Shown: positions 43,261 to 50,657 of the stretch, in pieces
Numbering within the stretch: position 1 is the first letter of the stretch
How the letters are laid out: each line of letters opens with the position of its first letter
NCBI GenBank assembly: GCA_019359745.1
Contig: JAHHGT010000003.1
Coordinates: 310,001-374,000 of the forward strand
Direction: 5' to 3'
Length of the DNA: 64,000 bases
From: Aphanothece saxicola GSE-SYN-MK-01-06B
Lineage (GTDB): Bacteria; Cyanobacteriota; Cyanobacteriia; PCC-6307; Cyanobiaceae
Made by a program: the position numbers and the translations under genes
The notes under the pieces: model-generated
Seen by the model: only the letters and a program-made list of their open reading frames with translations
Databases searched by the model: none
Told to the model about the DNA's origin: nothing

Positions 43261-44342
43261 TGCGGAGCCACCATGGAACCACCGGCGCCTGCCGGCGACG
43301 GAGCGGCGGGGGGAGCCTCGGCCGCGGGAGCCACTGTGGGGGCTGCGGGAACCGGTGGGGGCGCGATCGGAGCACTCGCCACCGGCGACACCTTCGCAGG
43401 GGCCGGTGTGGCGCGGACCTCAGCAGGGATCGGCTGCAGGTTCACCACCGTGGGGGTGACCGTTCCAGGGGCCTGGGCCGGCTGGCGGCTCGACCATTCC
43501 TTGATGTCCTCGATCACGGCGGGATCATCGGGCTGGCTGAGCACGTCGACGGTGCCATCCGCCTGAACGGCCAGGGGCACCTGGGTGGGCTTGCTGACAC
43601 GGGTGGAGGGCACGTAGATCACCCGACCCTGCTGAAGCTTGGCGGTCTTGGTGGGGGTCGGGGCCGGCAGGGTGCGGATGGCCTGGCGCATCGGCTCCCT
43701 CAGGCTTTGGGGCAGGGGAGCCATGGGATCTCCGCTGCTGGCCCATCGGGCCCGCTCGGCCCTGGCCACCGGTGGCATGACAGGGGCACCCAGGTCCTGG
43801 ATGGTGAGCACGCCACCGAGGAGCTCGGAGTTTGAGAAATTGCGTTGCAGCAGGGTCTTGGCGCTGCCCAGGCCGGTGGTGCCGAGGGAAGGGCCCTCGA
43901 TGGTGAAGCTGGCCGTGGCGGCCGGTGCCTTGGCGGTGCGGGCAGGGCTGGTGCTCCTGAGGGCGACGGCAGGGCGGCGACCGGGATCTGGCCTGGCTCG
44001 GGAGGAGTTGGAAGGACCGCTCAGGTCGAGACTGCGCGACAGAGGGGCATCCAGCAGCGAACCGAGCTTCTCGGAGGCCGAACTGAGCACATGGCCAGTG
44101 GTGACGCCCAGATCCTCCAGGGCCGACGGGGAGGCGCTGTCGGCTTTCTGGGCGGGTTCCTCGGGCAGCGACGCGACCGCTTCATCCGAGCCTTTGGGAT
44201 CGGCGGGCTGGGGGATGGCCATGTCCTTGACGTTGGCCTGCCAGCGATCGTGGGCATCGATGGCCAGCAGGGGCAGCCAGATCGACTGGCTCAACAGGGC
44301 CCAGGCGATGGCCTTGGGGCTGATGGTGGGTTCGCGGTACAT
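43257..44342 (-). CDS. TonB-shaped proline-rich envelope protein of unknown function
   Basis: A 361-residue protein. Residues 9-28 form a single membrane segment near the N terminus, followed by a long proline/alanine/serine-rich linker (about 45-235), a compact domain (about 236-305: GRVIYVPST, VPLAVQADGTVDVLS, VIEDIKEWSSRQP, TVVNLQPI) and a second P/A-rich tail (306-361). A membrane anchor, a Pro-rich spacer and a small domain with a strand-turn ADGTVDVL resemble TonB-type energy transducers, but the extra tail is odd and I cannot confirm homology. It lies between the OPX protein (53 bp upstream) and the barrel (4-bp overlap). Confidence 0.7.
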   Translation of the reverse strand: MYREPTISPKAIAWALLSQSIWLPLLAIDAHDRWQANVKDMAIPQPADPKGSDEAVASLPEEPAQKADSASPSALEDLGVTTGHVLSSASEKLGSLLDAPLSRSLDLSGPSNSSRARPDPGRRPAVALRSTSPARTAKAPAATASFTIEGPSLGTTGLGSAKTLLQRNFSNSELLGGVLTIQDLGAPVMPPVARAERARWASSGDPMAPLPQSLREPMRQAIRTLPAPTPTKTAKLQQGRVIYVPSTRVSKPTQVPLAVQADGTVDVLSQPDDPAVIEDIKEWSSRQPAQAPGTVTPTVVNLQPIPAEVRATPAPAKVSPVASAPIAPPPVPAAPTVAPAAEAPPAAPSPAGAGGSMVAPQ

Positions 44343-44395
44343 GGCTGTCGGTGGAGGCGGCTTTGGGTAGAAACCTGTGGCTGATGCTGCTCAGG

Positions 44396-45631
44396 TCAGC
44401 GGAAGTTGCTGTTTCTGTTGCCGTTGAATGTATCTCGGAAGAAATAATAGGAGCTGGCGGCCTGACTGAGGGGAACGATGACCTGGTTGATGACGTCGAG
44501 GGCCTCGGCGTAGAAGGTGCGGTTCACGATGATGGTGTCCCGATCTCGCAGGGGCGGATTCAGCCCCTTGGAGACGCCGATCCCATCCCTGTAACTGAAC
44601 ACCTCACGGGTGGTGGTCCCGTTGCGGTTGAGTCGAACGAGCTCGATGTCGTTCTTATTGGCCCGCCAGTTCTCAGCACCTCCGGCCCGGAAAATGGCTT
44701 CCGCCAGGGGGGTGTTGGCAGGCACGCTGATCGTGCCGGGGCTCCTGACTTCACCGATCACAGAAACGCTGATGGTGGCCGGTGCCAGGTTGGTGGCGCC
44801 GATCTGGAGGATCTCCTCCGGAATCAGCTCTTCGGTTCGGCCGATGACGATGGTGTCGCCGTCGAAAAGAATGGGGTTCTGGCGTTGGTTGCCCGCCTGA
44901 AACACCTGGGCCAGATCAAGCACGGTCTGTTTCTGGCTGCCATCCGGGCCGGCCAGCCGTCGCAGCAGAATCTTGCGGATGTCGGCATTGAGGGTGACAC
45001 CCCCGGCCGTCTGAATGGCGGAAACCGGAGTGGAATAGCTCGCCAGCGGGTACAACCCCGGTCGGCCCACCTCACCGATGATGGTCACCTTGACGGGGCG
45101 AGGCGCAGTCAGGCTGAGGATCAGCTCTGGACGTACAAGCTGTTTGGCGTACAGGGACGTAAGCCAGCGGGTGGCCTGTCCGATGGTGAGGCCGGTGAGC
45201 TGGACCGATCCCAGCAGTGACAGGGTGGAGGTGCCATCGGGAAGGATGACGACCGGACCGCCGATGGCGGAGGCGGAGGGATCCGTGAAGGTGAGTTGCA
45301 GACCGTCGCCGGGTCCGAGGACATAGAGGTCGTTGTAGACCTCCGTCACCGAGAGGGGCAGGGGCGCCGAGGAGGAAGGACCTGCAATGGGGGTGGCACT
45401 GACGGCACCCGATCCTCTCCATGGGGTCTGGGGGGAGGGCCCTTGGGGTACGGAGGCCCGAAGGCCAGCTGGAGCGAATACAAGACCCGTGAGACCCATC
45501 AGGCCCAGGGCGGAAAGCCGTCGTTTGATGGCCCGATGCGGTTGGCTTCGGCTGACGGACAGCCCTTCAGTGGCCTGGCTCTGGCCACCATCGGACTTCT
45601 GGCGTGCAGACGTTCTGGGAGGAGAAGCCAC
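44396..45631 (-). CDS. Polysaccharide export outer-membrane protein (OPX/Wza-like)
   Basis: A 411-residue protein with a signal sequence after a basic start (LSALGLMGLTGLVFAPAG). The export domain has VYNDLYVLGPGDGLQLTF, LPDGTSTLSLLGSVQLTGLTIGQA, then SLBB-type beta domains: VTIIGEVGRPGLYPL with AGGVTLNADI, and SVIGEVRSPGTISVP with RAGGAENW. A C-terminal amphipathic segment follows. Wza-like proteins form the outer-membrane channel for capsule or exopolysaccharide. It stands divergent from the Wzc-like kinase gene, its normal inner-membrane partner. The exact start is uncertain by up to about 30 residues. Confidence 0.9.
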   Translation of the reverse strand: MASPPRTSARQKSDGGQSQATEGLSVSRSQPHRAIKRRLSALGLMGLTGLVFAPAGLRASVPQGPSPQTPWRGSGAVSATPIAGPSSSAPLPLSVTEVYNDLYVLGPGDGLQLTFTDPSASAIGGPVVILPDGTSTLSLLGSVQLTGLTIGQATRWLTSLYAKQLVRPELILSLTAPRPVKVTIIGEVGRPGLYPLASYSTPVSAIQTAGGVTLNADIRKILLRRLAGPDGSQKQTVLDLAQVFQAGNQRQNPILFDGDTIVIGRTEELIPEEILQIGATNLAPATISVSVIGEVRSPGTISVPANTPLAEAIFRAGGAENWRANKNDIELVRLNRNGTTTREVFSYRDGIGVSKGLNPPLRDRDTIIVNRTFYAEALDVINQVIVPLSQAASSYYFFRDTFNGNRNSNFR

Positions 45632-45732
45632 CGAGGGACATTAATCGGATTACCACCATAGACGGGCGCGTCAAGGGGCATTCTCGGACGGTTGCCATTA
45701 TCATCGACACAACTTTCTCTGCCGTTCATAAC
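45632..45732. promoter_or_regulatory. Divergent control region between the OPX and kinase genes
   Basis: About 100 bp separate the OPX start (45631) from the preferred kinase GTG (45733). The stretch is AT-richer than its surroundings (ATTAATCGGATTACCACC, TTATCATCGACACAACTTTC), as expected for paired promoters. I cannot assign precise hexamers. If the kinase uses the later ATG at 45787, the region is 155 bp. Confidence 0.35.
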
Positions 45733-48312
45733 GTGACAACGACCGGTGTTCCTCCTGAGACCTTTCCGGGTGGAACGCCGCGCCCGATGTTTCTTCCCCC
45801 CACGGCCGGTCCGGGGCCCGGTTCTCCCCAGTCTTTCGATCCGACCCTCCAGAGCCCCCTGGGACCGACGGGTGAGGGCCAGTCTGGAGGAGGAGGGATG
45901 GGTGGTCTGGTCCGGACCATCAAACGCCGTCAGTCTGTCTTCCTGGTCACCTTCGCGGTTGTCACGGGTGTCCTGGCGATCAACACCCTGAGGCAACGCA
46001 TCTTCTCACCCGTCTATCAGGGCGGGTTTCAGATGCAGATCAGCAACCCCTTCGACAACCCCGGCGGTGGCGGTGGTGGATCGGTGGAAAGCATCGCCCG
46101 TAGTGAGATAAAGACAGATGTGCCCAGCCTCATCGTCCTGATGCGCAGTCCCCTGTTGCTCGGGCCTGTCGCCCAGCGTCAGGGTGTGCCGCTGAGTGCT
46201 CTCCAGAACAACCTTTCCATCAACCAGGAATCCTCTCGGGTTGACAACGTTCTCAATGTTTCCCTCCGCTGGCCCGATCCTGCCAAGGGCAAGGTGATTC
46301 TGCGTCAGCTGGCGAAGGACTACACCGCCTTCTCCCTGACCCAGCGTCAGGCTGCCGTCAACTCCGGTGTCCGATTCCTGGATGAACAGGCCCCAGCGAT
46401 CGAGTCCCGGGTCCAGAAGCTCTCCCAGGAGATGCTCAAGTTCCGTGAACGCAACAATTTCGTCGACCCCGCCACCGCGGCAGGCCAGATCCTCGGAGCT
46501 CGCGAAGCTCTCGTCAACCAGCTGCGCACCCTTCAGAACGAGCAGGTGCAACTGGACAGCCAGCTGACATCGATTCAGACCGGCAAGCTGCAGTTCACCC
46601 CCAGCGGTGCCCCCACAGCCCTCGAGCAGCTCGGTCGCAACAGCGTGCTCGTGCCGGGCCGGGCCTCCACCGGCGCCGAGTCCGCCCGGGAGACGGCCAC
46701 CCCCCTCGACCTGCTCAACCAGTTCGAGCAGGAGCTGGCCACCGCGAAAGGGACGTTCAAGGAGAACTCCCCGATCGTTCAGTCCCTGCTGGCGAGACGC
46801 AACCAGCTCCTTCCCGTGGTCCAACGCCAAGCCGCGGATGCCGTGAAGGCCAGGCTGCTCTCCAACGTGGCCCAGCAGGATGAAATCAACCGCCAGATCC
46901 TGCTTCTCAGTGAGAACTTCCGGAACAATCCGCAGAAGATGTCGGAGTTCGAGAACATCAACCAGCGTCTGTCCATTGCCAGAGAGCAGTACTCCTCCTA
47001 CATCCAGGCCAGGGAGCGCTACCGGCTTGAAATGGCCCGTTCCATCTCACCCTGGGAGGTGATCGGCCCCCCCGATTTCGGCGGCAGCCCGGTGGAACCC
47101 AACATCCAACGCAACCTTCTGCGCGCCATCATGATCGGCCTGCTGGCCGGGCTTGGTGCCGCCATCCTGAGGGAGAAGACGGACAACGTCTTCCATACCC
47201 CCATGGAGGTGGAAAAGGAACTCCAGCTGCCCGTGCTGGGCCTGATTCCCTATCTCCCGCTTGAGCCCGGTGTCGACATCGCCACCAGCATCTCGAAGAT
47301 GTCCTCGAGCGAGCGCTTTGCCATCAAGGAGTCCCTTCGTAGCCTGTTCACCACCTTCCGCCTGCTTCGCGCCGACAGCAACATCCGCATGGTCGGGGTC
47401 ACCTCCTCCACCCAGGGCGAGGGTAAATCCACTGCAGTCGCCGTTTTTGCACGGACCCTTGCCGACCTTGGCCTCAAGGTCCTCGTGGTCGATTCCGACA
47501 TGCGTCTGCCGATGCAGGCCAGGTATCTGGGCGTTGAGCAGGGAGATGGCCTGTCCACCCTGCTCTCCGATTCCGCTCGAAAGCCCACGGAGTTCATTCA
47601 CTCCATTGCCGAGAACATGGATGTGCTTCCTGCCGGTCCCAAGCCGCCCGATCCCGCCAAGCTGCTGAACTCCAGCCGCTGCAAGGATGTCATGGAGGAA
47701 ATTCGTGCTCTCCCCGGCTACGACATCATCGTCGTGGACGCACCACCCTGCCTGATGCTGGCCGATCCGATCCTCCTCGGAGAGAAACTGGATGGCATTC
47801 TGTTCCTTGTCGGACTTGGCAAGGTGAGCCGCGAGCTTGCCCCCCAGGCCAGCCGCCGTATCCGCGCGTCCGGCGTCGATGTGCTGGGCATCATCTGCAA
47901 CCAGGTGAATTTCCCGAGCCGCCTCAACGATTACGGCTACGAATACGGTTATTACTATCACTACGCCTATGCGTCTGCGTCGGGTTACGCGAAGAGCGCC
48001 ACCGAGCCCTCGTCTGGCGGATTCGGCAGTTACGTCCAGCGCTATCGCGACAGCTACATGAAGGGTGCTGCCACCAATTCCTATGTCAGCTCGCGGTATA
48101 ACGAGGGAGAATCTGATGTCAAAACGTATTTCCGTGACGAGGAGGGTCAACCTTCCGGGCCATCCGCCTCCAACGGTGGCAACCCCCCCAGCACCGGCAT
48201 CAGTTCCCTGCCGCCTGCCGAAAGGGTCCCATCCCGTCGCCATCGCCAGGACGTTGCATCCGGTGGTGGGCCGATCAGTTGGTTGAAAAAGCGATTCGGT
48301 AACAGGGGCTGA
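45733..48312 (+). CDS. Wzc-like polysaccharide co-polymerase / BY-type tyrosine kinase
   Basis: An 859-residue protein from a GTG (45733). Two membrane spans flank a large periplasmic, coiled-coil part; the first follows VRTIKRRQSVFLVTF near residue 70. The cytoplasmic kinase has Walker A SSTQGEGKST (about 558-567), Walker A' VVDSDMRLP and Walker B IIVVDAPP, and a tyrosine cluster (NDYGYEYGYYYHYAY, from about residue 735). BY-kinases control export and chain length through phosphorylation of this cluster. The last 80 residues are a basic, Ser/Pro-rich tail. It is divergent from the OPX gene and convergent with the phosphatase gene. The start is uncertain; an ATG at 45787 is the alternative. 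Confidence 0.92.
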   Translation: MTTTGVPPETFPGGTPRPMFLPPTAGPGPGSPQSFDPTLQSPLGPTGEGQSGGGGMGGLVRTIKRRQSVFLVTFAVVTGVLAINTLRQRIFSPVYQGGFQMQISNPFDNPGGGGGGSVESIARSEIKTDVPSLIVLMRSPLLLGPVAQRQGVPLSALQNNLSINQESSRVDNVLNVSLRWPDPAKGKVILRQLAKDYTAFSLTQRQAAVNSGVRFLDEQAPAIESRVQKLSQEMLKFRERNNFVDPATAAGQILGAREALVNQLRTLQNEQVQLDSQLTSIQTGKLQFTPSGAPTALEQLGRNSVLVPGRASTGAESARETATPLDLLNQFEQELATAKGTFKENSPIVQSLLARRNQLLPVVQRQAADAVKARLLSNVAQQDEINRQILLLSENFRNNPQKMSEFENINQRLSIAREQYSSYIQARERYRLEMARSISPWEVIGPPDFGGSPVEPNIQRNLLRAIMIGLLAGLGAAILREKTDNVFHTPMEVEKELQLPVLGLIPYLPLEPGVDIATSISKMSSSERFAIKESLRSLFTTFRLLRADSNIRMVGVTSSTQGEGKSTAVAVFARTLADLGLKVLVVDSDMRLPMQARYLGVEQGDGLSTLLSDSARKPTEFIHSIAENMDVLPAGPKPPDPAKLLNSSRCKDVMEEIRALPGYDIIVVDAPPCLMLADPILLGEKLDGILFLVGLGKVSRELAPQASRRIRASGVDVLGIICNQVNFPSRLNDYGYEYGYYYHYAYASASGYAKSATEPSSGGFGSYVQRYRDSYMKGAATNSYVSSRYNEGESDVKTYFRDEEGQPSGPSASNGGNPPSTGISSLPPAERVPSRRHRQDVASGGGPISWLKKRFGNRG

Positions 48313-48321
48313 GCCGCCCGT

Positions 48322-48873
48322 TCACCCCTGATGGGATCCTGTGCTCCCTGGTCTGGAGGACAGGATCACCTCCAGCATCACCAGGTGGTCGTAGATGGGC
48401 ATGGCCATCGGGTGGCAGCGTCGGACCCAGGCCAGGGCGGCGAGCATGTCGATGCCACGCAGACGGGCCGTGAGCCCCACGGCCAGAAGGGGTGAGCGTT
48501 CGTACCCCGCCATGCAATGCAGGTAGACGGGAGAGGCGTCGTTCACCAGGGCTTCGGCCCTTGCCAGGGCGAGTCCCAGCCTGGCTGCCTGCATCGGCTC
48601 CTGCTGGCGATGATCGGGAAGGGAGATTCGGTCACTCGACCACCCGGGCGGCAGGATCAGTCCGGTTTCTTCCTCCGGGTAGCAACAGCTGAAGCGGCTG
48701 CGGAAACCGGCCTGCTCCAGCTGCTGCCAGTGATGGTCGCCGCGTGGCATGGGACCGATCGCCAGACGATTGCTGAGAACCCAGCTGAAGGGTAAGGAGC
48801 GCTCCAGCATCGGCTGGACTGGCCTTTCCGCCTCCCTGAGGCTCTGCAGAATTCGCCGCAGGACGCCGACCAC
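48322..48873 (-). CDS. Dual-specificity/tyrosine phosphatase-like protein
   Basis: A 183-residue protein from GTG 48873 with the CX5R phosphatase signature at residues 119-127 (HCMAGYERS) and a preceding general-acid-like region (LPDHRQQEP). Upstream, SNRLAIGPMPRGDHHWQQLEQAGF is typical of DSP-like proteins, which use the loop to order the active site. It would remove phosphate from tyrosine or from another substrate. The stop lies 9 bp beyond the kinase stop, so the two genes converge. Whether it counteracts the kinase is an inference. Confidence 0.82.
   Translation of the reverse strand: MVGVLRRILQSLREAERPVQPMLERSLPFSWVLSNRLAIGPMPRGDHHWQQLEQAGFRSRFSCCYPEEETGLILPPGWSSDRISLPDHRQQEPMQAARLGLALARAEALVNDASPVYLHCMAGYERSPLLAVGLTARLRGIDMLAALAWVRRCHPMAMPIYDHLVMLEVILSSRPGSTGSHQG
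48335..48367. terminator. Long hairpin between convergent kinase and phosphatase genes
   Basis: Arms GATCCTGT and ACAGGATC (8 bp), a G-G mismatch, then CTCC and GGAG (4 bp) around a 7-nt loop. The hairpin lies inside the 3' end of the phosphatase gene and just past the kinase stop, so it could terminate transcription from both sides. There is no T-run; cyanobacterial terminators often lack one. A second inverted pair (CAGGGG...CCCCTG) overlaps the kinase stop. Confidence 0.45.
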
Positions 48874-49053
48874 TAGACGATCACCTGGGCGATGGAGTCG
48901 GCCTCAGGCCGGCTCAACGCCCGTTGAGGCTGCTGGGCGGCCCCAAGAAGGCAGCGTGTGGTGGGTGTGAGGGTGATGGGGAAGGAAGCGTCGGGAGATG
49001 GGAATCGGGAGCTGGCGGTGCGGTTGCCGGCCCGGCAGGTGGTGCCCCCTGGC

Positions 49054-49722
49054 CTAGCCCTGGGATCGAAGCACTGGCTCCACCAGGTCGAGCACCTGGC
49101 GCCACAGGCGATCAGAGGGGGGCTCCCCTTTGGGCCCGCGCAGGCTGATCAAGGTGCAGCCGTAGGTGCGGTTGGGCTCGAGTCCGATCACGCGCGCGAC
49201 AGCGGACTCGGTGCCACTGGAGAGCCGGTCGGCATTGGCGGCGAGTTGGTCGCGCGTCACCCCGAAGGCGCGAACCAGACCAGGCCCGCTGACCAGGCAG
49301 GTCTGGAAGACCGGTCGATCCTGGGCCAGGCCTGTCGCGGTTGGAACCGGTGCGTTGATGAGGCGACGTTGGCTCAGGTTCAGGCTGGGCTGAGCTCGTC
49401 CCATGGTGCTGGTCTGGAAGTTGAACCGCTGGCGCACGGTTCCGTTCATCAGGGTGAGTTCAAACCCTCCTTGAAGGGGGAAAACGACGGGTGCGGAGGT
49501 GGCCAGTTCATAGCGGCGCGTTGCCGCCCAGGGGCTACTGGAGGACGGGCGTTTCGTTGGGGACAGGAGCTTGGCTTCACGCAGCCCTGCTTCCAGTTGC
49601 CTGGTGGGCAGCGGGCCGGGGGGCGCCTGCCAGCGTGGCAAAACGATGGCCTGGGTGGCCAGGAGTGCACTGACGGCGGCGAGCGTGCCGTACCACCGCA
49701 CCAGCAGGGTTGGGGTGATCAC
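49054..49722 (-). CDS. Cyanoexosortase A system-associated protein
   Basis: A 222-residue protein: one N-terminal membrane span (LLVRWYGTLAAVSALLATQAI), then an extracytoplasmic domain with YELATSAPVVFPLQGGFELTLMNGTVRQRF, VFQTCLVSGPGLVRAFGVTRDQLA and RTYGCTLISLRG. This layout, together with its 4-bp overlap with the exosortase gene, matches the cyanoexosortase A partner family (TIGR04153 as I recall). Its role is unknown; it may deliver or mature the substrate. Upstream of its stop to the phosphatase gene is about 180 bp with a G-rich stretch and no gene. Confidence 0.82.
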   Translation of the reverse strand: MITPTLLVRWYGTLAAVSALLATQAIVLPRWQAPPGPLPTRQLEAGLREAKLLSPTKRPSSSSPWAATRRYELATSAPVVFPLQGGFELTLMNGTVRQRFNFQTSTMGRAQPSLNLSQRRLINAPVPTATGLAQDRPVFQTCLVSGPGLVRAFGVTRDQLAANADRLSSGTESAVARVIGLEPNRTYGCTLISLRGPKGEPPSDRLWRQVLDLVEPVLRSQG

Positions 49723-50657
49723 GCTCCGCCCTCCTGGGGTGGTGGGGCGGGAAGCGGCGGCAGTTCCCGTTCCAGCAGGCGCATGTAGACCATGCCGAAG
49801 ATCAGCACGGCGACGCCGGAGAAGACCAGGGATCCGGTGCTCTCGTGGAAGAAATCAAACCACCAGCTTCCCTTGGAGTGGCCATGGCCCGCGAAGACGG
49901 CCAGCAGGGCGATCCGAAAGGTGTTGCTGATCAGTCCGATCAGCGGGGCGATCACAAACAGCAGCCAGCGACTGGTCCAGGATCGGATCGGGAAAGCCAA
50001 CAGGAAGATCACACCCACGCAGAGGATCTGGGCCATCAGGTCGACGCCGTTGCAGGGCCCGAGTACCTTCACGCCCCCTCCCGGCAGCAGCACGCTGCGG
50101 GCGTTGACGACCACGTCAAGTCCCAGGATGCTCAGCCAGAGGCCAGAGACCCGGGCGGTGAGCAGGCTGATCGGCGCCTCCGGCAGGATTCGCATCAACA
50201 GGGCGAAGCCAGGCAGCAGCATCAGGCAGAGCAGGGGATCGCGGAAGCGGCCCAGGTTGGCGGGCTTCTCGGCCATCAGGCCCAGGGCGAGTCCACCGAT
50301 CGGCGCGAGGGCGAACAGCAGGCCGTCCCAGTGAAGGATCACCGCCGAGCGGGCCAGAGTCCACACAAGGAGCATGGTTCCGATGATCAACCCCAGGGCG
50401 GCGGGCCGAGGCTGAAGGTCCTCGAACTGATCCTCCATGCAGATCACCGCTCCCCCCCAGACAAGAACGGCAAACACCGTGATGTGCTCGCTCTGACTGC
50501 TCTGGAAGACGGCGATGTTCTGGATCGCCACGGCGGCGCAAAGGGCCAGCCAGAGATTGCGGGGTGTCGGAGGGGGAACGGCAGGAATGGAAGCCCGCCA
50601 GGATGGGGGAAGCTTCAGCAGAAGCGCATGGGTCAGACGCTTGGCGATGTTGCTCAT
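49719..50657 (-). CDS. Cyanoexosortase A
   Basis: A 312-residue polytopic protein of the exosortase family, the membrane transpeptidase/protease that processes PEP-CTERM proteins. The catalytic triad is present: Cys202 in LGPCNGVDLM, Arg248 in SNTFRIAL and His271 in FFHESTGSLVF. About eight hydrophobic spans flank these. It overlaps the partner gene downstream and the dehydratase gene upstream by 4 bp each, so it is co-transcribed with surface-glycan functions, as in EPS loci of other bacteria. I see no PEP-CTERM protein in the window. Confidence 0.9.
   Translation of the reverse strand: MSNIAKRLTHALLLKLPPSWRASIPAVPPPTPRNLWLALCAAVAIQNIAVFQSSQSEHITVFAVLVWGGAVICMEDQFEDLQPRPAALGLIIGTMLLVWTLARSAVILHWDGLLFALAPIGGLALGLMAEKPANLGRFRDPLLCLMLLPGFALLMRILPEAPISLLTARVSGLWLSILGLDVVVNARSVLLPGGGVKVLGPCNGVDLMAQILCVGVIFLLAFPIRSWTSRWLLFVIAPLIGLISNTFRIALLAVFAGHGHSKGSWWFDFFHESTGSLVFSGVAVLIFGMVYMRLLERELPPLPAPPPQEGGA

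Noticed and set aside
48914..49105. Short minus-strand frame in the gap between phosphatase and exosortase-partner genes
   Set aside because: Proline/alanine low-complexity in a G-rich stretch; more likely untranslated.
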